Origin: Bagarius yarrelli
Taxonomy: Eukaryota; Chordata; Actinopteri; Siluriformes; Sisoridae
Assembly (NCBI GenBank): GCA_005784505.1
Contig: VCAZ01000013.1
Location: forward strand, 1-64,000
Length of the DNA stretch: 64,000 nt
Reading direction: 5' to 3'
In this document: one piece after another, positions 9,301-21,118 of the stretch
Layout: the number at the start of each line of letters is the position of its first letter
Position numbering within the stretch: the stretch's first letter is position 1
Notes under the pieces: model-generated
Told to the model about the DNA's origin: nothing
The model's input: only the letters and a program-made list of their open reading frames with translations
The model's database searches: none
Translations under genes and position numbers: made by a program

Positions 9301-12300
9301 CAAGGATTGGACATGATTGTAGACCTATACAGGCTGGAATAGGCTACAAGACTACTGCCAAGCAGCTTGGTAAAAAGGTGACAACACCTTGGTGAATTTT
9401 ATTCTCAAATAAAAGAAAAACACGAAATAACTATTTCTCACTTGGTCTGGGAATCGATGCAAAATCTCACCTTGTAAAGTTTCAATAAACACATGGGAAC
9501 ATGGGGGGGGGGGGGGGGGGTGTCTTGCAAAGATTTTAAGGCAGCTGGGACCATAAATACCAAAGAAATTGGTAACACACTATGCCATGAAGCAGTGAAA
9601 TCCTGCAGCTCCAGCAAGGTCCCCCTGCTCAAGACAGCACATGTACAGGCCCCTCTGAGGTTTACTATTGAACATTGAAATGATTCAGAAAAGAACTTGG
9701 TAAAAGTGTTGTGGACAGATGAGACCGATATTGAGCTCTTTGGCATCAACACAACTGGCCGTGTTTGAAGGAGGAGGAATGCTGCCTATGACCCCAAGAA
9801 CACCATTACTACTGTCAAAGATGGAAGTGAAAACATTATGCTTTGGGGTGTTTCGCTGCTAAGGTGACACCGCATCAAAGGAACAATAACAGGAAAACCT
9901 ACCTTCTTAAGCTAGGCCATTGAAAATATGGGTATTCGAGCAAGACAATGACACAAAACATCTGGCGAAGGCAACAAAAAGGTGGAGATGCATACAACAG
10001 GCAGGATTTTCTTGTGCAGAAACAGCCGAGGCTACAAAGCCTGAGACTTGCACCTCAACTGAGGTTGCCAGTGTGGGACTTGGTGGTTTTAAAGGGGCTC
10101 CGTAGACATCCCTTTAAACAAATAATTGACCCTTAAGACAGTATTTCTCCTTTCATTGGCCATTTGCCGCAAGATTGGAGACACTCAGTTACTGTCTTTA
10201 TTACCTTTCTGCTTATACTAGACCTGGTGGGATACCAAGGACTAGGTTCTGTTTGTCCTAACTGTGCTCCTATACACAGGGCAGGTCGGACACCTTGACA
10301 GCACCACCGTTCGTAGAGGCTGGGGTCTGAGGACCCCGTCTCTTGGGAGACAAATGGGATTTTGCGAGACCCCCCTTCAGCACACTACTATCTAGAGCCA
10401 GCTTTTACGGGACCTAGGACTAGTTGACTACTTGACATTATGGCAGCATTGACATCTTGTTCCCATAGTGTTTTGATGTAGCTTGAGTTCCTGAAGGGGC
10501 TCCCAGAGGAAACAATACAATGGGTCCCTTAGCCATAAGGGCGGCAGCCTTACTGTAGATTTTTCTTTTACTGCCTGGTTGCTTAAGCGTTTCCATAGCA
10601 TTTCGAAGCAGCATCTTGTTCCCATGGCGAACCAAGGTCAAATACGTAACCTTGAGACATTATTTGGTGGCACACAATGAATAAACAGAACACAACTCAA
10701 TATACAAATTTATATTGAATCGTGTTATCTTTATCAACAATAACATTTCTTTGAATTATATTATAAAAGAAAACAGGTTAAAATAGGTACGCTAAAGGAT
10801 ACCAAAAGTTGAATTACAAATACTCTAATTAACAAATTAGACAAAACTTACACATACTGTACTGTGGAATAAAGTTTAACTCACCCCGTTATGAAAAACT
10901 GACAAGCATCCAAGAGCATAAACCAGGAAGAAAGCCTGCAATGCAAGAATATACAACAGAAGTGATAAATTAGAGAAGAAAAAGCCAGAAATCACTTAAC
11001 ACTCAATGTTCTTTCAGCAATGGGATGTGGAAAGTGGTTCACTTCAAGATCACCCTGCCTAAGGTTTAACTTAATGGCCTTCGCCATCAATTAACAATGA
11101 AAGTTCAACAGCACAAAGATTGTAAATAGCGGCTTTTACAACTGCACACGTTCACCTCGCCCCCCTTTAGACTCTTTAACAATACTCTTGGGTAAATGCA
11201 GCTTGATATAACCGGGTTTATCTGTCTTTGTCGGGTGAAATATTAAAGTCGGCCATGTTTATCCTTATGGGAGGCTTGTGTTAATATTAGCCTGCGAGGA
11301 GAATGGGCATGACATGGCTACATTCAAACACTATCCAGGCTTCTTCAACTGTTTCTACTGGCTCCAAGAGCTGAATCCCCTTGATCAAATCCAGCTGTGA
11401 AAATATGGCAAACTCTAGTTTATAACGTCTCCACCTTAATAATAAAACAAATCAGTGTATTAATAGAGGAGTGCTGGAACAGAATAGTGCAGTGCGGGGT
11501 AACGGGATGCAGCTGTGTATAATTTGTAAAGCTAATACACAGCAAAAATAGAAATATTTATTTCCATCACAAAAAAAGAATGTTAACACCGGAATATTAT
11601 AATCTTTCCAGGGAGTATTTTTTACCTGGCACCACTGCCTCCTAGCTTGCACATTATTAAAAAATAAACCTTAGCTCACAAACAAAATTGGTTGAACGTC
11701 TAATGCATATGGCACAAAATCTTTTGAAGCCACCATCAGATTGTTTGGATTCTACAGAAGTCGTTATTGTGTGCCAACCTTCTAATTACTCAGTAACAAA
11801 GTCGTCATGACGCCCCACTTCCCTGATGAAAGAAGGAAGCCATCATGTTTACAATTATGACAATGATCTTTCAATTATCAGGTAAACACTGGATTTTCCA
11901 AATGATGTAAATGTTAATGACTCTGTATAGACATGGTAAGCAAGGTATGGTTGCACACTGTTCTGTTTTTGTGGGGGCACTGCCTAGGGCTCAAGCATCA
12001 AACTCATTTCCTGGGGGGGCCACCACCCTTCTGCAACCATAGCTAATGATGTCTAATCTATGTTTTGTGGTTTATAATAAAGTTAAAACCAAACGCTGCA
12101 GGGGTTCCAAACTCAGTGCTCTAGGAACTGAGTTTGGAACCCCTGGACCATATATTTATGAACCTACCCTTACAAGGCAGTAACAAAAATTTTCAAGACA
12201 CGCCAACAGATGGCAGCATAATGCTGCACATGTAGGAACAGGGAGCTATTGGCAACAGAGCACGTGAGCAAAGTGGAGCAAACGCTCCGCAAAGGTTCCG

Positions 12301-15300
12301 CCCATGCTTACTGGGTAAACCAAATCCTGCTTAGATCCCGCTCAGACATAAAACTTTTCCAACATGCCTAATGAATTTTTTCCTGTTTGTAATATAATTT
12401 AAAAAAATGTCTCAATTAAAGCAGTATTCAGTTAACCAACAGTTATGTCACAGAGAGTTATGTGACATTCAGCTTGTATTTTTAAAATTAATTTTATTCG
12501 ATTGTATGTATAAAATAAAATGATGAATTTAAAAACACATTTTATCTTGATTTGAAAGCCACTTGGCTTCATTATGTAAGTAGCTCACCGTTTACTGATC
12601 TACCATGAGTGTGTAGCACATCCTTGAGCGAACAGCATGAAATCTTTAGAAATGTGAAGAAATTTGAGGGAAATATTACCACTACACTTCTTGCTATGAT
12701 CCAGCAACCCTTCGCTCACATGCTCCGGTTGGCAATGTCTCTGAACTTTTAGATACTTCCTTGTATAAGGGTATATTAGCTGAAACAAATTGGTTTTAGT
12801 ATAAGAAAATATTAATTCTGCAGCATACAAAAGAATTGTAGACCAACGTGTGTTTTGTGCTCTGAGCTAACAGTTTAGGGAAACGTTGAGTTCTCATATC
12901 TTGCTACATATTTCTGACACTGATTGCTTTCAGTAACCCATTCATAAAGTTCTTCTTGTTGCATAATACATTCCTTTCCATAGCATACATTCCTTTTACC
13001 TCTTCATAACCGAGCTGTAGATACTCCATCATGTTAAACGGGTTGATTCTGCACACCAACTTGCCTTTTGAGCTCTGGAATGCAAAAAATGTATAAATAA
13101 ATAAATGCACATACATACATTATATATATACTCACACACACATACATATATATTGACACTCGTCTAATAAGCAATGCAAATTCAATGCATGCAAAAATAA
13201 TAATGGTAGTCAGTGGTTACCAGAGTTCGCGAACTCTAAGTGAACCACGTAAACAATTATTGCATTAAAGGATAAATGTTAAGGTATAGTTGATTATATA
13301 TAAAAATGTTGCTAGACCTGTAAAACATAATCACAGATTTCCACAGCAACTCAGTAAATAAACATAGTTTATTACACAACTTTAAAATATAAGGGGGTGT
13401 GGACTTGTTTTACTCGCTTGTGCTGTTTTTTTTTGTTTTTTTTACAGGTGTCTAATGTGAGATGAGACATTACACACTGCCTTCAGCAACCGTCAGTGTG
13501 AACGGGAATGAACTGACATTGTAGAGCATTTTGTCTGCTACAGCAATAAAATATTATAGAAATCTTAAACATTTAAAACTTGTAAGTGGTAGCTCACTGG
13601 ATTGGAAGATTGTGGGCTTAGTTTCCAGCACCCCCAAGCTACCACGCCTGCACCCTAGAGCAAGGCCCTTTAACCCTCAACTGCTCAGAAAAGGCTTTTT
13701 TTTTCAAATGCATGAATGGCAAGCGAACGGCATGTACTGCTTTTGGAATTGGAAAGGCGTTGTTCAGCTAGAAGACTTTACATGGAGCGTGTTTAAGGCA
13801 ATTTTACTTTAAACTGTTCATAAAACCTGTAAAAAAAAAAGACAATAAGACATTTAGACAATATTTTCAGGTATGCAAACCATTCTTCTTTCCCTGCCCT
13901 ATTTACTCTAATGTACACAAAGTGCTGTAGATGCACAAGACACAGTGTTAAAGTGCTATGCTTACCTAAAACCTCCTCCTCTGTATTAAATAATGTTTTG
14001 ATGCTGCTTATTTGTTAAATTGTTTATTTTATTTCCTTCGAATTCTTAGCTTTCTAGGTAAACAAGGAAACAAAGCCAGGAGGAATGAAGCACAAACATG
14101 TATTTGCCAAATAAGGTATTATTGCTCACTATATCATTAGTTAAATGACTTTAGTTAATTTGCTCACAATATTTTCCCTTAATTTGGTCACCTTACCGGC
14201 CAGCTCACTTTTCAAGTGCTTTAAGAAGTGTTAAGTGCTTAAAGAAAAAAAAACAACTTAGATCTATGTAGTTAATTTGAACTTTAGGTTAACTTAAAAC
14301 TTGCGTAGCTGTGGCATCTTATGTCATACTTTCATAAGAGTCAGGAAATACGTACTTGCTTAAATGTATTACATCCTTGAGTAATTTTAAACGGAATGTA
14401 AGAAGCAAAACTTGTGTGTGGAAGAGGTGTGGAAGAACTTAAACATTCCTAACAAAGGTAATGATAAAGATTTGCGAGCAGTGGTTGCTCCAATAGTTAA
14501 GGGTCTGGGTAGTTGATCAGAGGATTAGCAATGTATGAGAGACAAATAAGACTTACTTGCAGATATTGATACAGTTCTTTAGTTTTTGTCAAGGGATCAA
14601 GCTGTATTTTCCTATCTGAAAAACTAATTGTATTAAGGCTAAACTAAACTTTTATTAATAGCTATCATTTACATTCCATATTGAAAAGTGTGGAGTATTA
14701 AACAAACTAAAAAGCTGCAATGTGTTTAGTAGATAGTAATGTGCAGTGGCATGGTCATTAGCAAACAGGCCAAGAAGCTGAAAGGGCACTTATTTACTTT
14801 TTTAATGTCCTCATCGCCACCTTCAACTTTATCTTCAGGCTCCTCCACTAAAATATAATCATGAGCTACAGACAGGTTAAAGGCCTGCTTGTCCGACACT
14901 GCCCCACCACTTATCATCTCACTCGCATCTATTCGACATCCACAGTGAACGATCCAGTCGTCATGTCTCTTGCATTTGATATTTGCGAGTGCGTCTGGAT
15001 CGACTCGTTCAGGTTCTTCAGAATATAGTGCTGCTAGAGGATCATAGCGCGGATCCCCTTGTCTACGTGGCCTCTTAGCTTTAGAGAACCCTAAGCCTTC
15101 TCCCTCTTCGCTGTTTAGGGCAGGTACGTCTTCCATTGGCTGGTCCCGATCTGGAGGTTGAATCCGATCATCATCTGATTCCGTTAATTCCTGTAAGTTG
15201 ACTTGTTCTTTATTGTGTTCTTGCTCTGGAGCCAGCTCAATAGGATGCGTGAGCTCCTTCAGCACCTGACTGACAGCTTCTTCTTCCAATCCCTGAGCCA

Positions 15301-18300
15301 GGAGAGCAAAGCGGGCCCATCTAACATGCTGCTTGTATCTGAAAAGGCAAGCATAGAAAATTAAATAAAGATTTGTATGCAAGAGTAAAGAATTTGGTGT
15401 TTATAGCAGAAATTTATGTAAATTTGAATAAGCAATAAAACTGGACAACTGTGCCTGCCGCGCTTCCCGAAAATTTGGTTAATAGAGCCACACCTGAACA
15501 TACTACACGCAGAAAAAGGGCATGACTAGCATTTTATATAAAATAGTGCCTTTATAATTTTTAACATTTTGATAAATAAAATAAGAACCATATAGTCAAG
15601 CAATGAGTGCATTTTAAATTAAATTATTTTATCTGCAGCTCAAACATGGTGGCACAAACATGGTGCTGTTGCAAGGTTCGCTTTTCCGGGTCTCATCCCC
15701 CTTAAATACAATCCCAACCAGCCCCCCACACCTATGTCTTTCAATAAATAAAGGCTATTTAAAAAAAAACCCAAAAAAAAAACCCCCTAAAAAAAAAAGA
15801 AAATGGCAGATGCTGTTAATCATAATATTTAATGCTGGCACCGATAATTAGCCGACCCAAATAGTAACGACAAAATCGGTATAAAAAAGCCAAGGTAAGG
15901 CTCAAAGCATTTGCGTTCCCGCCCTAATTGGCCTTACTTTTAATTGCACTGTACCCATATGTGGCAAGCATCAAAAAACTGACTTATGATACAAAATAGA
16001 AACAACCTTTGATATATTAACACTAATAAAAAAAAAGCTCACAAATACATTTAACAAATAAATATACAACGCATCCATTAATGCAGTAACACCCAAACTT
16101 TATTGGACTTACTTTGCCAAGGGAATGACAGGTAAACAACTGTCCCCGACATCTAAATGAAAAAAAATAAAAAAATTAAACAATGTTTATACTTAGAGTG
16201 TATTTTGCCATTTGGGACCTGACAGTGGGTCTGTTTAAACAGGAGAAAGCATGAAAATAATCTCGCTATACCCACATTCCCACCGTTCAGAGATACTGCG
16301 CTGTGGTCTACTTTTGGAGAGAATTCCTTTACCAAAATAACCCTAAAAAGACAGAAAGAAGAGCAAATGAATAAAAGGCCCCATGGACGATCTGTGGAGT
16401 TAAATCAGCTTCACCAGACACAGAAGAACCTCAAATCATATGAAACTTACAGAAAGCATCCATTAATACTTACAGAAAAAGGCTTAATAATAAAAAATTT
16501 TAATGAAAAACTTTTATATACTCAGCATTTTATATAAAAGCATTATATACTCAGCTTATCTGTCAAAATGTAAAGAAAGAAGCCAAAGAGTTGCCGACTG
16601 TCACCAGAAGACTTATGGGTATGACTAGGAACAGCTTCATTTTCTACTAAATTATTTCAATACTGCAAAAAGATTAACAAAATGAAAACAAAGCATAGAC
16701 ATAAACAATTATAAGTATGGCTTGTGTATTGTTGGGGAAGTTTTACTGTATTTTAGCAAATTCAATAATTTTTGCTGACAAACCTTAAATTCACTACCTT
16801 TATGTTATTTTTGAGGATAAACTGTTTGTTTGTTTATTTCAGTTTAATGACATATTAGCAGCTGTGCCTTATTTAATGGCCAGAACTGGTATAACAATTA
16901 AAATACATTTGTAGTACATTGGAAAAAAAACCCCAATTTTAGATCATAACAAGATAGTGAAATATGCTTAACTGACAAAACCCTATTACAGAAATTACAT
17001 TGAGGACATTTAGCTCCAGTCAACAAAAACTATGCGGAAGTCTCGAATGTCCTATTGGACATCTGGTATAAACTATTTGGTCGTGTCTAAATGAACAGGG
17101 AAAATGTCAGTCTTCGTTTAATAGTAGGGCTTCTTTCCTATAGCTTGTTATTGATACACGTTTCCAATGCAGATTGGCAGGAACCCAACAAAATATAATA
17201 TAAACTCAGAAACTCTTTTTAAAAAAATTTACCTTTTCAAAAATGCGCACAATCAGTGGACGTTCAGTTTTTTTTAACGATGAAAACATCCACTAAATTA
17301 AACTGCAGTAAAAAAAATCACATTTTATATTACAGTCTTAAGTAAATAAAGATCAGTAACAACATTACCCTTGAGGCCTCATTAGTTTTTGCCCCATTGT
17401 TTGCTATTATAACAAGGGTTATAGTTCATTTTCCCAGCAGGAAAAGCCTCCTCCTAAACAACTTTGCCTGCTTCCTGAAAGATCCACAGCTATAACTAGG
17501 ACATGCAGTATATGCTGAGATGCCCTCCATGTTTAAAAAAACATATGTGGCCACTGATTGGTCCTTGATTTGCTATGATTATTATGACTAATAACTGCCC
17601 TCATTGTCAGCAGACCAACCTAAGCTGAATAGACCAGTTTATGATAGAAAGGTCACATGCCAAAAAACATTTGGGTGACTGGTGATGTTGCCACATATGT
17701 TATTTTATAATTTGTCGGACATCTCTGATGTTTTCTGATGATGACATATGCACGTTGTGAGATCTTCATATGTCATTGCGACATCCTGTATGTATCTTAC
17801 AGCTGTGGAACTCTCTAGAATCGGACAAAGTTGTTTAGGAGAAGGCTTACCTAGAAGACCTAGGGGGAAAACATCCTTTTTTATAAAAATACACTTTTTT
17901 AACTTTACAAGATTAATAATTGTGAATCAGTAAATTCAAATGGTCAAATTTTAAAACTGCAGAATTTAGATCTTACAGAAAGTAGGTCAGAGGTCATCCA
18001 AAGGGGAAAATAGATCATCTCTAAAAAGTCAAATAAACCATTATGCCTTTCACACAGTGGGAAAGGATTCCCTAATCATTCATGGTTTAATTATTTACAT
18101 TTTATATAATAATACATATTAAATTATACCCACAATGTTGTTACTGCAACAAATGATAGAAAAATAAAAAAAAACTGCACACTAATATAAAAACACAAAC
18201 AATTTAGACTCCATATTTCAAACTGCTATCATTTGGCAGGAGGTATTCAAAATGTGCATAAAGAAATCCACATATCCCTTAAAATGAACACAATTACATT

Positions 18301-19888
18301 TCCTTTACATTTCCTACTTCTATGGCATAACAAGTAAACCTGAAGACCACAATCCTTTTTAAAATTCATTGTGGTATTAATATCAAAATAAAGCAAAGTT
18401 GTTGACGTTGACAGCTGTGAATGTGGGGCCAAACGAAATATCAGGAGGTCTCAGGATGGGCTGCATCCGAAAAAATTAGCTTTACGGTTGTGACGGTGAG
18501 AACATTTTCCCACCAATCAATTCCGGTAGTACCGGAATCACAGTGGGTGGTGGGAGCGTGGATACGGGACAGGTGTTTGTTGGAGTTTACCTTTTTTTCT
18601 TGCATTCTTTCTATTTTAATGATCTTTCTACCATTTTTAAAAATGACTATTCGTGTCTCGTGTGGGCTTTTGGGATATTAAAGTGTTAATTATATGCACA
18701 TTTCAGAATCTGAGTGAAAGTAGTGATCAACCGGGTAGATTTTAAATACAGTGACACCCGGACATACTAATCACCTCAGCAGCCATTTTTAGAAAGACTT
18801 TATCAGAACCTCAGGATCTAAATTAATATATCTATGTCTCTCTTTGATTGGAGTTGTAAACGAGAAGCAGAGTTTGTTAAATATAATTTTATGCTATGTA
18901 TTTAAAACATGTTTAATTTGCTACAATCAGTAGAATGAAGGCTTAAGGACATTTAGATTTTTATTTTATCAAATACTGGCGACACATTTTTGATGTCTTA
19001 GTTTTTACCAGTCAGTTTTAAGTTGCTTTGTTGAAGTTTTAGTTTTTCGAAAAAATATCTCAAACCCAAATAAATATGTGTTTCACATTTACATTGATTC
19101 AGTAGACACTCTATTGCTATTGATGGTTACTGGCCTCGCTCTAGGGCCCGGTTTTATTAGCCTTAAGGGTTGTAGATTTATTCCAGGACCACCGATTATT
19201 TCAGTTGAGGTACCACCAAAAACTTTTTGAAAGTGCACAAACTTGTTTATAATGAACATCTGCAGCTATTTCATGATTTATTTTCCTTTTATATATGAAA
19301 AAAGAGAGTTAAATTTAAGTTAGAAATTTAGACCTTAATATTCCAATGTTATTTTTTTGTAATCTAGTGAACTAGAGACATAAATTTTGAAGAAGAAAAA
19401 AATCCCAAAATTTAATTCTATTCTATATTGCCTAAAGTTATTATTACTGATTTTATTATTACCAAATTTCTGAGACAGCATAATTAATACAAAAACTTCC
19501 GAACTGTTTAAATATGTCATTTTGTGTAATAGAGATATTACTTTAATATAATAACTTTCAACAAGCTGAACTTCCGGTTCCGGTTGTTCTGGTTTTGTAC
19601 CTGATTTTGACTCATACAGTAAAAAACGTGCACGTGGTCCTCTGTCTTTAAATATCAGGGACTCTGTAATATATTAAATAAAGCTTATAAGCCATAACTT
19701 ACCTTTCCGTAAAGAGCTTGAATATGTTCACTTTCTCTGACTATGACATGCTGATGTACGAGTTCAGCTTTGTATATTTGTATATGCTGTTCTGGTGGAC
19801 AATCGTTGCTGAATGAAACAGGAAATGGTGCTTCAAATGATTCATAAACCTTTGGCCTCCGTTTTGGGGGGTGAAATACCGCTTCCAT
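5456..19888 (-). CDS. tsen2: TSEN2, tRNA-splicing endonuclease catalytic subunit (12 exons, coding span)
   Basis: TSEN2 is the subunit of the nuclear TSEN complex that cuts the 5' splice site of intron-containing pre-tRNAs. Twelve exons join without a frame break to 1443 bp, giving 480 residues (human about 465). The N-terminus [20 protein letters not shown] and [29 protein letters not shown] match the family. A poorly conserved acidic middle (residues about 110-278) follows. Then come [52 protein letters not shown] and YGTDF, and the nuclease core [18 protein letters not shown]. In my numbering the catalytic triad is Y384, H392 and K431. Its spacing (8 and 39) equals human Y369/H377/K416. 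All visible donors are GT except that the last is a weak GTCC. It lies downstream of pparg on the same strand. Confidence 0.95.
5606..5695 (-). CDS. tsen2: tsen2 coding exon 11
   Basis: The exon has 30 codons after [26 protein letters not shown] then [10 protein letters not shown]. The donor is CAG|GTCCAG, which is weak. Read-through would add only VQPFELI before a stop. Confidence 0.9.
5789..5900 (-). CDS. tsen2: tsen2 coding exon 10 (catalytic Lys)
   Basis: The exon has 112 bp after TTGTGTAG, encoding [20 protein letters not shown] then [17 protein letters not shown], with donor AAA|GTAAAC. The last residue, K431, is the catalytic lysine, 39 residues after the His as in human. Confidence 0.95.
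6268..6299. repeat. (TA)n microsatellite
   Basis: This is a run of about 16 TA dinucleotides. It lies eight bases before the left arm of the 24-bp inverted repeat. Confidence 0.95.
6307..6382. repeat. 24-bp perfect inverted repeat flanking (AT)n
   Basis: The left arm at 6307-6330 (TGTTGATCACCACTGGGTAT then AACC) is repeated as its exact reverse complement at 6359-6382. A 28-base AT-rich spacer separates them. The structure could fold back. Confidence 0.95.
6520..6664. repeat. 12-bp tandem repeat, about 12 copies
   Basis: The unit GCAACTATGAGT is repeated about twelve times with essentially no divergence, which indicates recent expansion. It is intronic. Confidence 0.95.
7665..7950 (+). mobile_element. 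Tc1-like transposon 3' fragment
   Basis: AACCCTGACCTTAGCGTCAC then TGAACACCTTTGGAATGAAC corresponds to the SPDLNP..EHLW.EL end of a Tc1-family transposase. It ends with GGTGTCCACAAACTTTTGGC, the terminal repeat found in many fish genomes. The middle is deleted and the reading frame is broken. Confidence 0.65.
7986..8022 (-). CDS. tsen2: tsen2 coding exon 9 (catalytic Tyr and His)
   Basis: The exon has 37 bp after TTTTGCAG, encoding [11 protein letters not shown] with donor CAAG|GTTAGT. It holds Y384 and H392, two of the three catalytic residues. Confidence 0.95.
8434..8572 (-). CDS. tsen2: tsen2 coding exon 8
   Basis: The exon has 139 bp after TGTTCCAG. It encodes [20 protein letters not shown], then [20 protein letters not shown], then KYGTDF, ending TTCA|GTAAGT. 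The [16 protein letters not shown] signature is the start of the endonuclease domain. Confidence 0.95.
9110..10110 (+). pseudogene. Degenerate Tc1-family transposase copy
   Basis: An inverted repeat (GTGTCTTTTATACAGGTA at 9140-9157, its complement at 9213-9230) precedes the remnant transposase, as in intact Tc1 copies. Fragments read [15 protein letters not shown], then [61 protein letters not shown] and [16 protein letters not shown] in shifted frames. A run of 18 G interrupts the copy at 9503-9520. Stops and frameshifts make it inactive. Confidence 0.85.
9503..9520. repeat. Poly-G run of 18 bases
   Basis: This is a homopolymer G tract inside the Tc1 remnant. It replaces the transposase part between the N-terminal DNA-binding region and the KAAG motif. 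Confidence 0.95.
10440..10650. repeat. Unclassified repeat with a duplicated 14-mer
   Basis: CATCTTGTTCCCAT occurs twice, near 10450 and near 10611, on either side of a GC-richer block. The block looks like part of a mobile element but matches nothing I recognise. Confidence 0.3.
10885..10935 (-). CDS. tsen2: tsen2 coding exon 7
   Basis: The exon has 17 codons encoding [17 protein letters not shown], between CATTGCAG and CGGG|GTGAGT. It matches the human [17 protein letters not shown] block. Confidence 0.95.
10936..12999. other. tsen2 intron 6
   Basis: No exon was recognised. The intron contains a 19-bp stem hairpin at 12099-12145. Confidence 0.5.
12099..12145. repeat. Hairpin: collapsed hAT-MITE terminal inverted repeats
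   Basis: CAGGGGTTCCAAACTCAGT at 12099-12117 is the reverse complement of 12127-12145, with a 9-base loop. The arms resemble the termini of a common fish hAT MITE whose ends read AGGGGT..CCAAACTCAGT, here almost without an interior. The family assignment is from memory. Confidence 0.7.
13000..13074 (-). CDS. tsen2: tsen2 coding exon 6
   Basis: The exon has 25 codons, [20 protein letters not shown] then LGYEE, between GCATTCCAG and GAAGAG|GTAAAA. This is the highly conserved [20 protein letters not shown] block of human TSEN2. Confidence 0.95.
13075..14556. other. tsen2 intron 5
   Basis: The intron is AT-rich and holds the SINE fragment at 13580-13790 plus a shorter SINE-like piece near 14485-14545 (CCAATAGTTAAGGGTCTGGG). 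Nothing else was recognised. Confidence 0.5.
13580..13790 (+). repeat. tRNA-derived SINE fragment
   Basis: The fragment contains GTGGTAGCTCACTGGATTGG (A-box-like), a decayed B-box region TTAGTTTCCAGCACC, then AGAGCAAGGCCCTTTAACCC, the body shared with the copies at 4500 and 20900. Confidence 0.6.
14557..14601 (-). CDS. tsen2: tsen2 coding exon 5 (short)
   Basis: The exon encodes [15 protein letters not shown] (15 codons) and ends CTGCAA|GTAAGT. The acceptor is placed at ATACAG (14602-14605) because only that choice keeps phase 0. A slightly upstream TTTTTCAG would introduce a stop. The 5' edge is therefore less certain than the 3' edge. Confidence 0.7.
14798..15338 (-). CDS. tsen2: tsen2 coding exon 4 (large middle exon)
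   Basis: This 541-bp exon follows CTTTTCAG and encodes [20 protein letters not shown] at its start. An acidic, low-conservation linker follows, including AKRPRRQGD, a basic stretch that could serve nuclear import. It ends [20 protein letters not shown] with donor AAAAAA|GTAAAT. HEYVLVEE is the corresponding conserved motif in mammals. Confidence 0.9.
16113..16152 (-). CDS. tsen2: tsen2 coding exon 3
   Basis: The exon has 40 bp between TTTCATTTAG and GCAAA|GTAAGT. It encodes [13 protein letters not shown], which aligns with the human MPIITSKRY block and joins in phase to exon 4 ([12 protein letters not shown]). Confidence 0.85.
16276..16342 (-). CDS. tsen2: tsen2 coding exon 2
   Basis: This 67-bp exon follows TTTTTAG and encodes [20 protein letters not shown] then WE. 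It ends at GGGAAT|GTGGGT. The start is certain by homology. The end was chosen because it gives the phase required by exon 3. Confidence 0.85.
16343..19702. other. tsen2 intron 1 (3.4 kb)
   Basis: This is AT-rich sequence without a recognisable exon or clear mobile element. A GC-richer stretch at 18420-18570 was read in all frames and gave nothing recognisable. Confidence 0.5.
19703..19888 (-). CDS. tsen2: tsen2 coding exon 1
   Basis: The exon has 62 codons from the ATG at 19888 (context GACTAATGG) to CTTTACGGAAAG|GTAAGT. It encodes [20 protein letters not shown] through [10 protein letters not shown], the conserved N-terminus. The start is chosen because it aligns with the mammalian start and begins the homologous block. 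Confidence 0.95.
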
Positions 19889-20160
19889 TAGTCAACTTAT
19901 ATGTGTTGATTAAATTATATGAACTAACACATAGATACAAAACAACTGTGGCGGTAGAAATTTTGATCCTGATGTTTTGACTCGGACTACGACGTGACGT
20001 TTCTGCCCACTCAGGTAGCCTTATTTGCATGATCAAAGATTGGCATGTTCTCGTCCAATCGTAGGGCTCGCTGTAAGAAATCCAGCCAATAGTGGCTCAG
20101 CATTAGGCAACTGCAAAGAAAGAAGGCGTTGCATGCAGCAGTGCAAGTTGTAAACACTTC
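19889..20160 (-). promoter_or_regulatory. Probable tsen2 promoter region
   Basis: Immediately upstream of the tsen2 ATG are a CRE-like TGACGT (19995-20000) and CCAAT-box elements in both orientations (ATTGG 20039-20043, CCAAT 20055-20059 and 20086-20090). The stretch is GC-richer than its surroundings. This is a typical TATA-less housekeeping layout, inferred from motifs only. Confidence 0.45.
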
Positions 20161-20899
20161 TCTGAAAGTAACCTCAGGTATTTATTAACAAACTGAATGT
20201 AATAGTTAAAATGTTTAAAAGTAAACATACATATGCGATCCTTAGCGTAATTTCAACCACACAACTTTCTCACGAGTTATAAATACGGTGTCTGACATAC
20301 CATGTCGTTTGCTTATGTGTAGCACTCATAACAGTCCGGTGTCTTCAAAGTTACTGTGCTTAGTTCCGGTCACTTTTATTTTCACAGGGGAAAAAAAATC
20401 ATAATTTTAGCTGATTATAAATGTTGCATTGGTTATGTTTAATTTCTTTTAAAATAAAAAATCTAAATCACACTAATTAAGGAATAGATTATTGCGCTGC
20501 AAACTGGCTATCAGGATAAAAGTTTATTGTAAGCAGTTTAGTTTCATACGAAAAAAATTAATCTGATGAAATCAAAATAATTCTATTCCTAATAAATAAG
20601 CAATTCAAAGAAACATGTTCTTAAACATTGTTGTTAGTAGTCTGTAAAATAAACATCGCTTATCTAATGCTTTGGGTATCAATAGGAGTTAAATCAATCT
20701 TTGCAATGTAAATGCAGATAAAGGATTTTTATATACCAAGTATGTTCACATACAGTAGAATAGATAAATACATTAAATTTACATAACATCAGTAAAAAGT
20801 TTTCATCAGCCAGTAGGGGGTATTCTATACCAGTCTGTTATCTCATGACCTGTTTAGGCAATGTGGGCATAATGTTGGGCTATTTAGCATGATTTTATT

Positions 20900-21118
20900 A
20901 ACATGTCACATTTACATTTCTGGCATTTTGGCAGACGCCCTTATCCAGAGCGACTTATATTTATCTCATTTATACAACTGAGCAATTGTGGGTTAAGGGC
21001 CTTGCTCAGGGGCCCAGCAGTGGTGGCTTGGTTGTGCTGGAAATCGAACCCTGATCATCTAATTAGCAGGCCAACACTGCGCTACCACGCAACAACTTAA
21101 CCACTGCACTACCACTTA
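20900..21118 (-). repeat. tRNA-derived SINE, minus orientation
   Basis: Read on the minus strand it has GTGGTAGTGCAGTGGTTAAG (A-box) and GGGTTCGATTTCC (B-box). The body is GAGCAAGGCCCTTAACCCAC, and it ends with AGTCGCTCTGGATAAGGGCG, a sequence found in thousands of fish loci. Confidence 0.75.

Noticed and set aside
9920..10136. Two overlapping 61-62 codon frames
   Set aside because: They are pieces of the frameshifted Tc1 transposase remnant, not separate genes.
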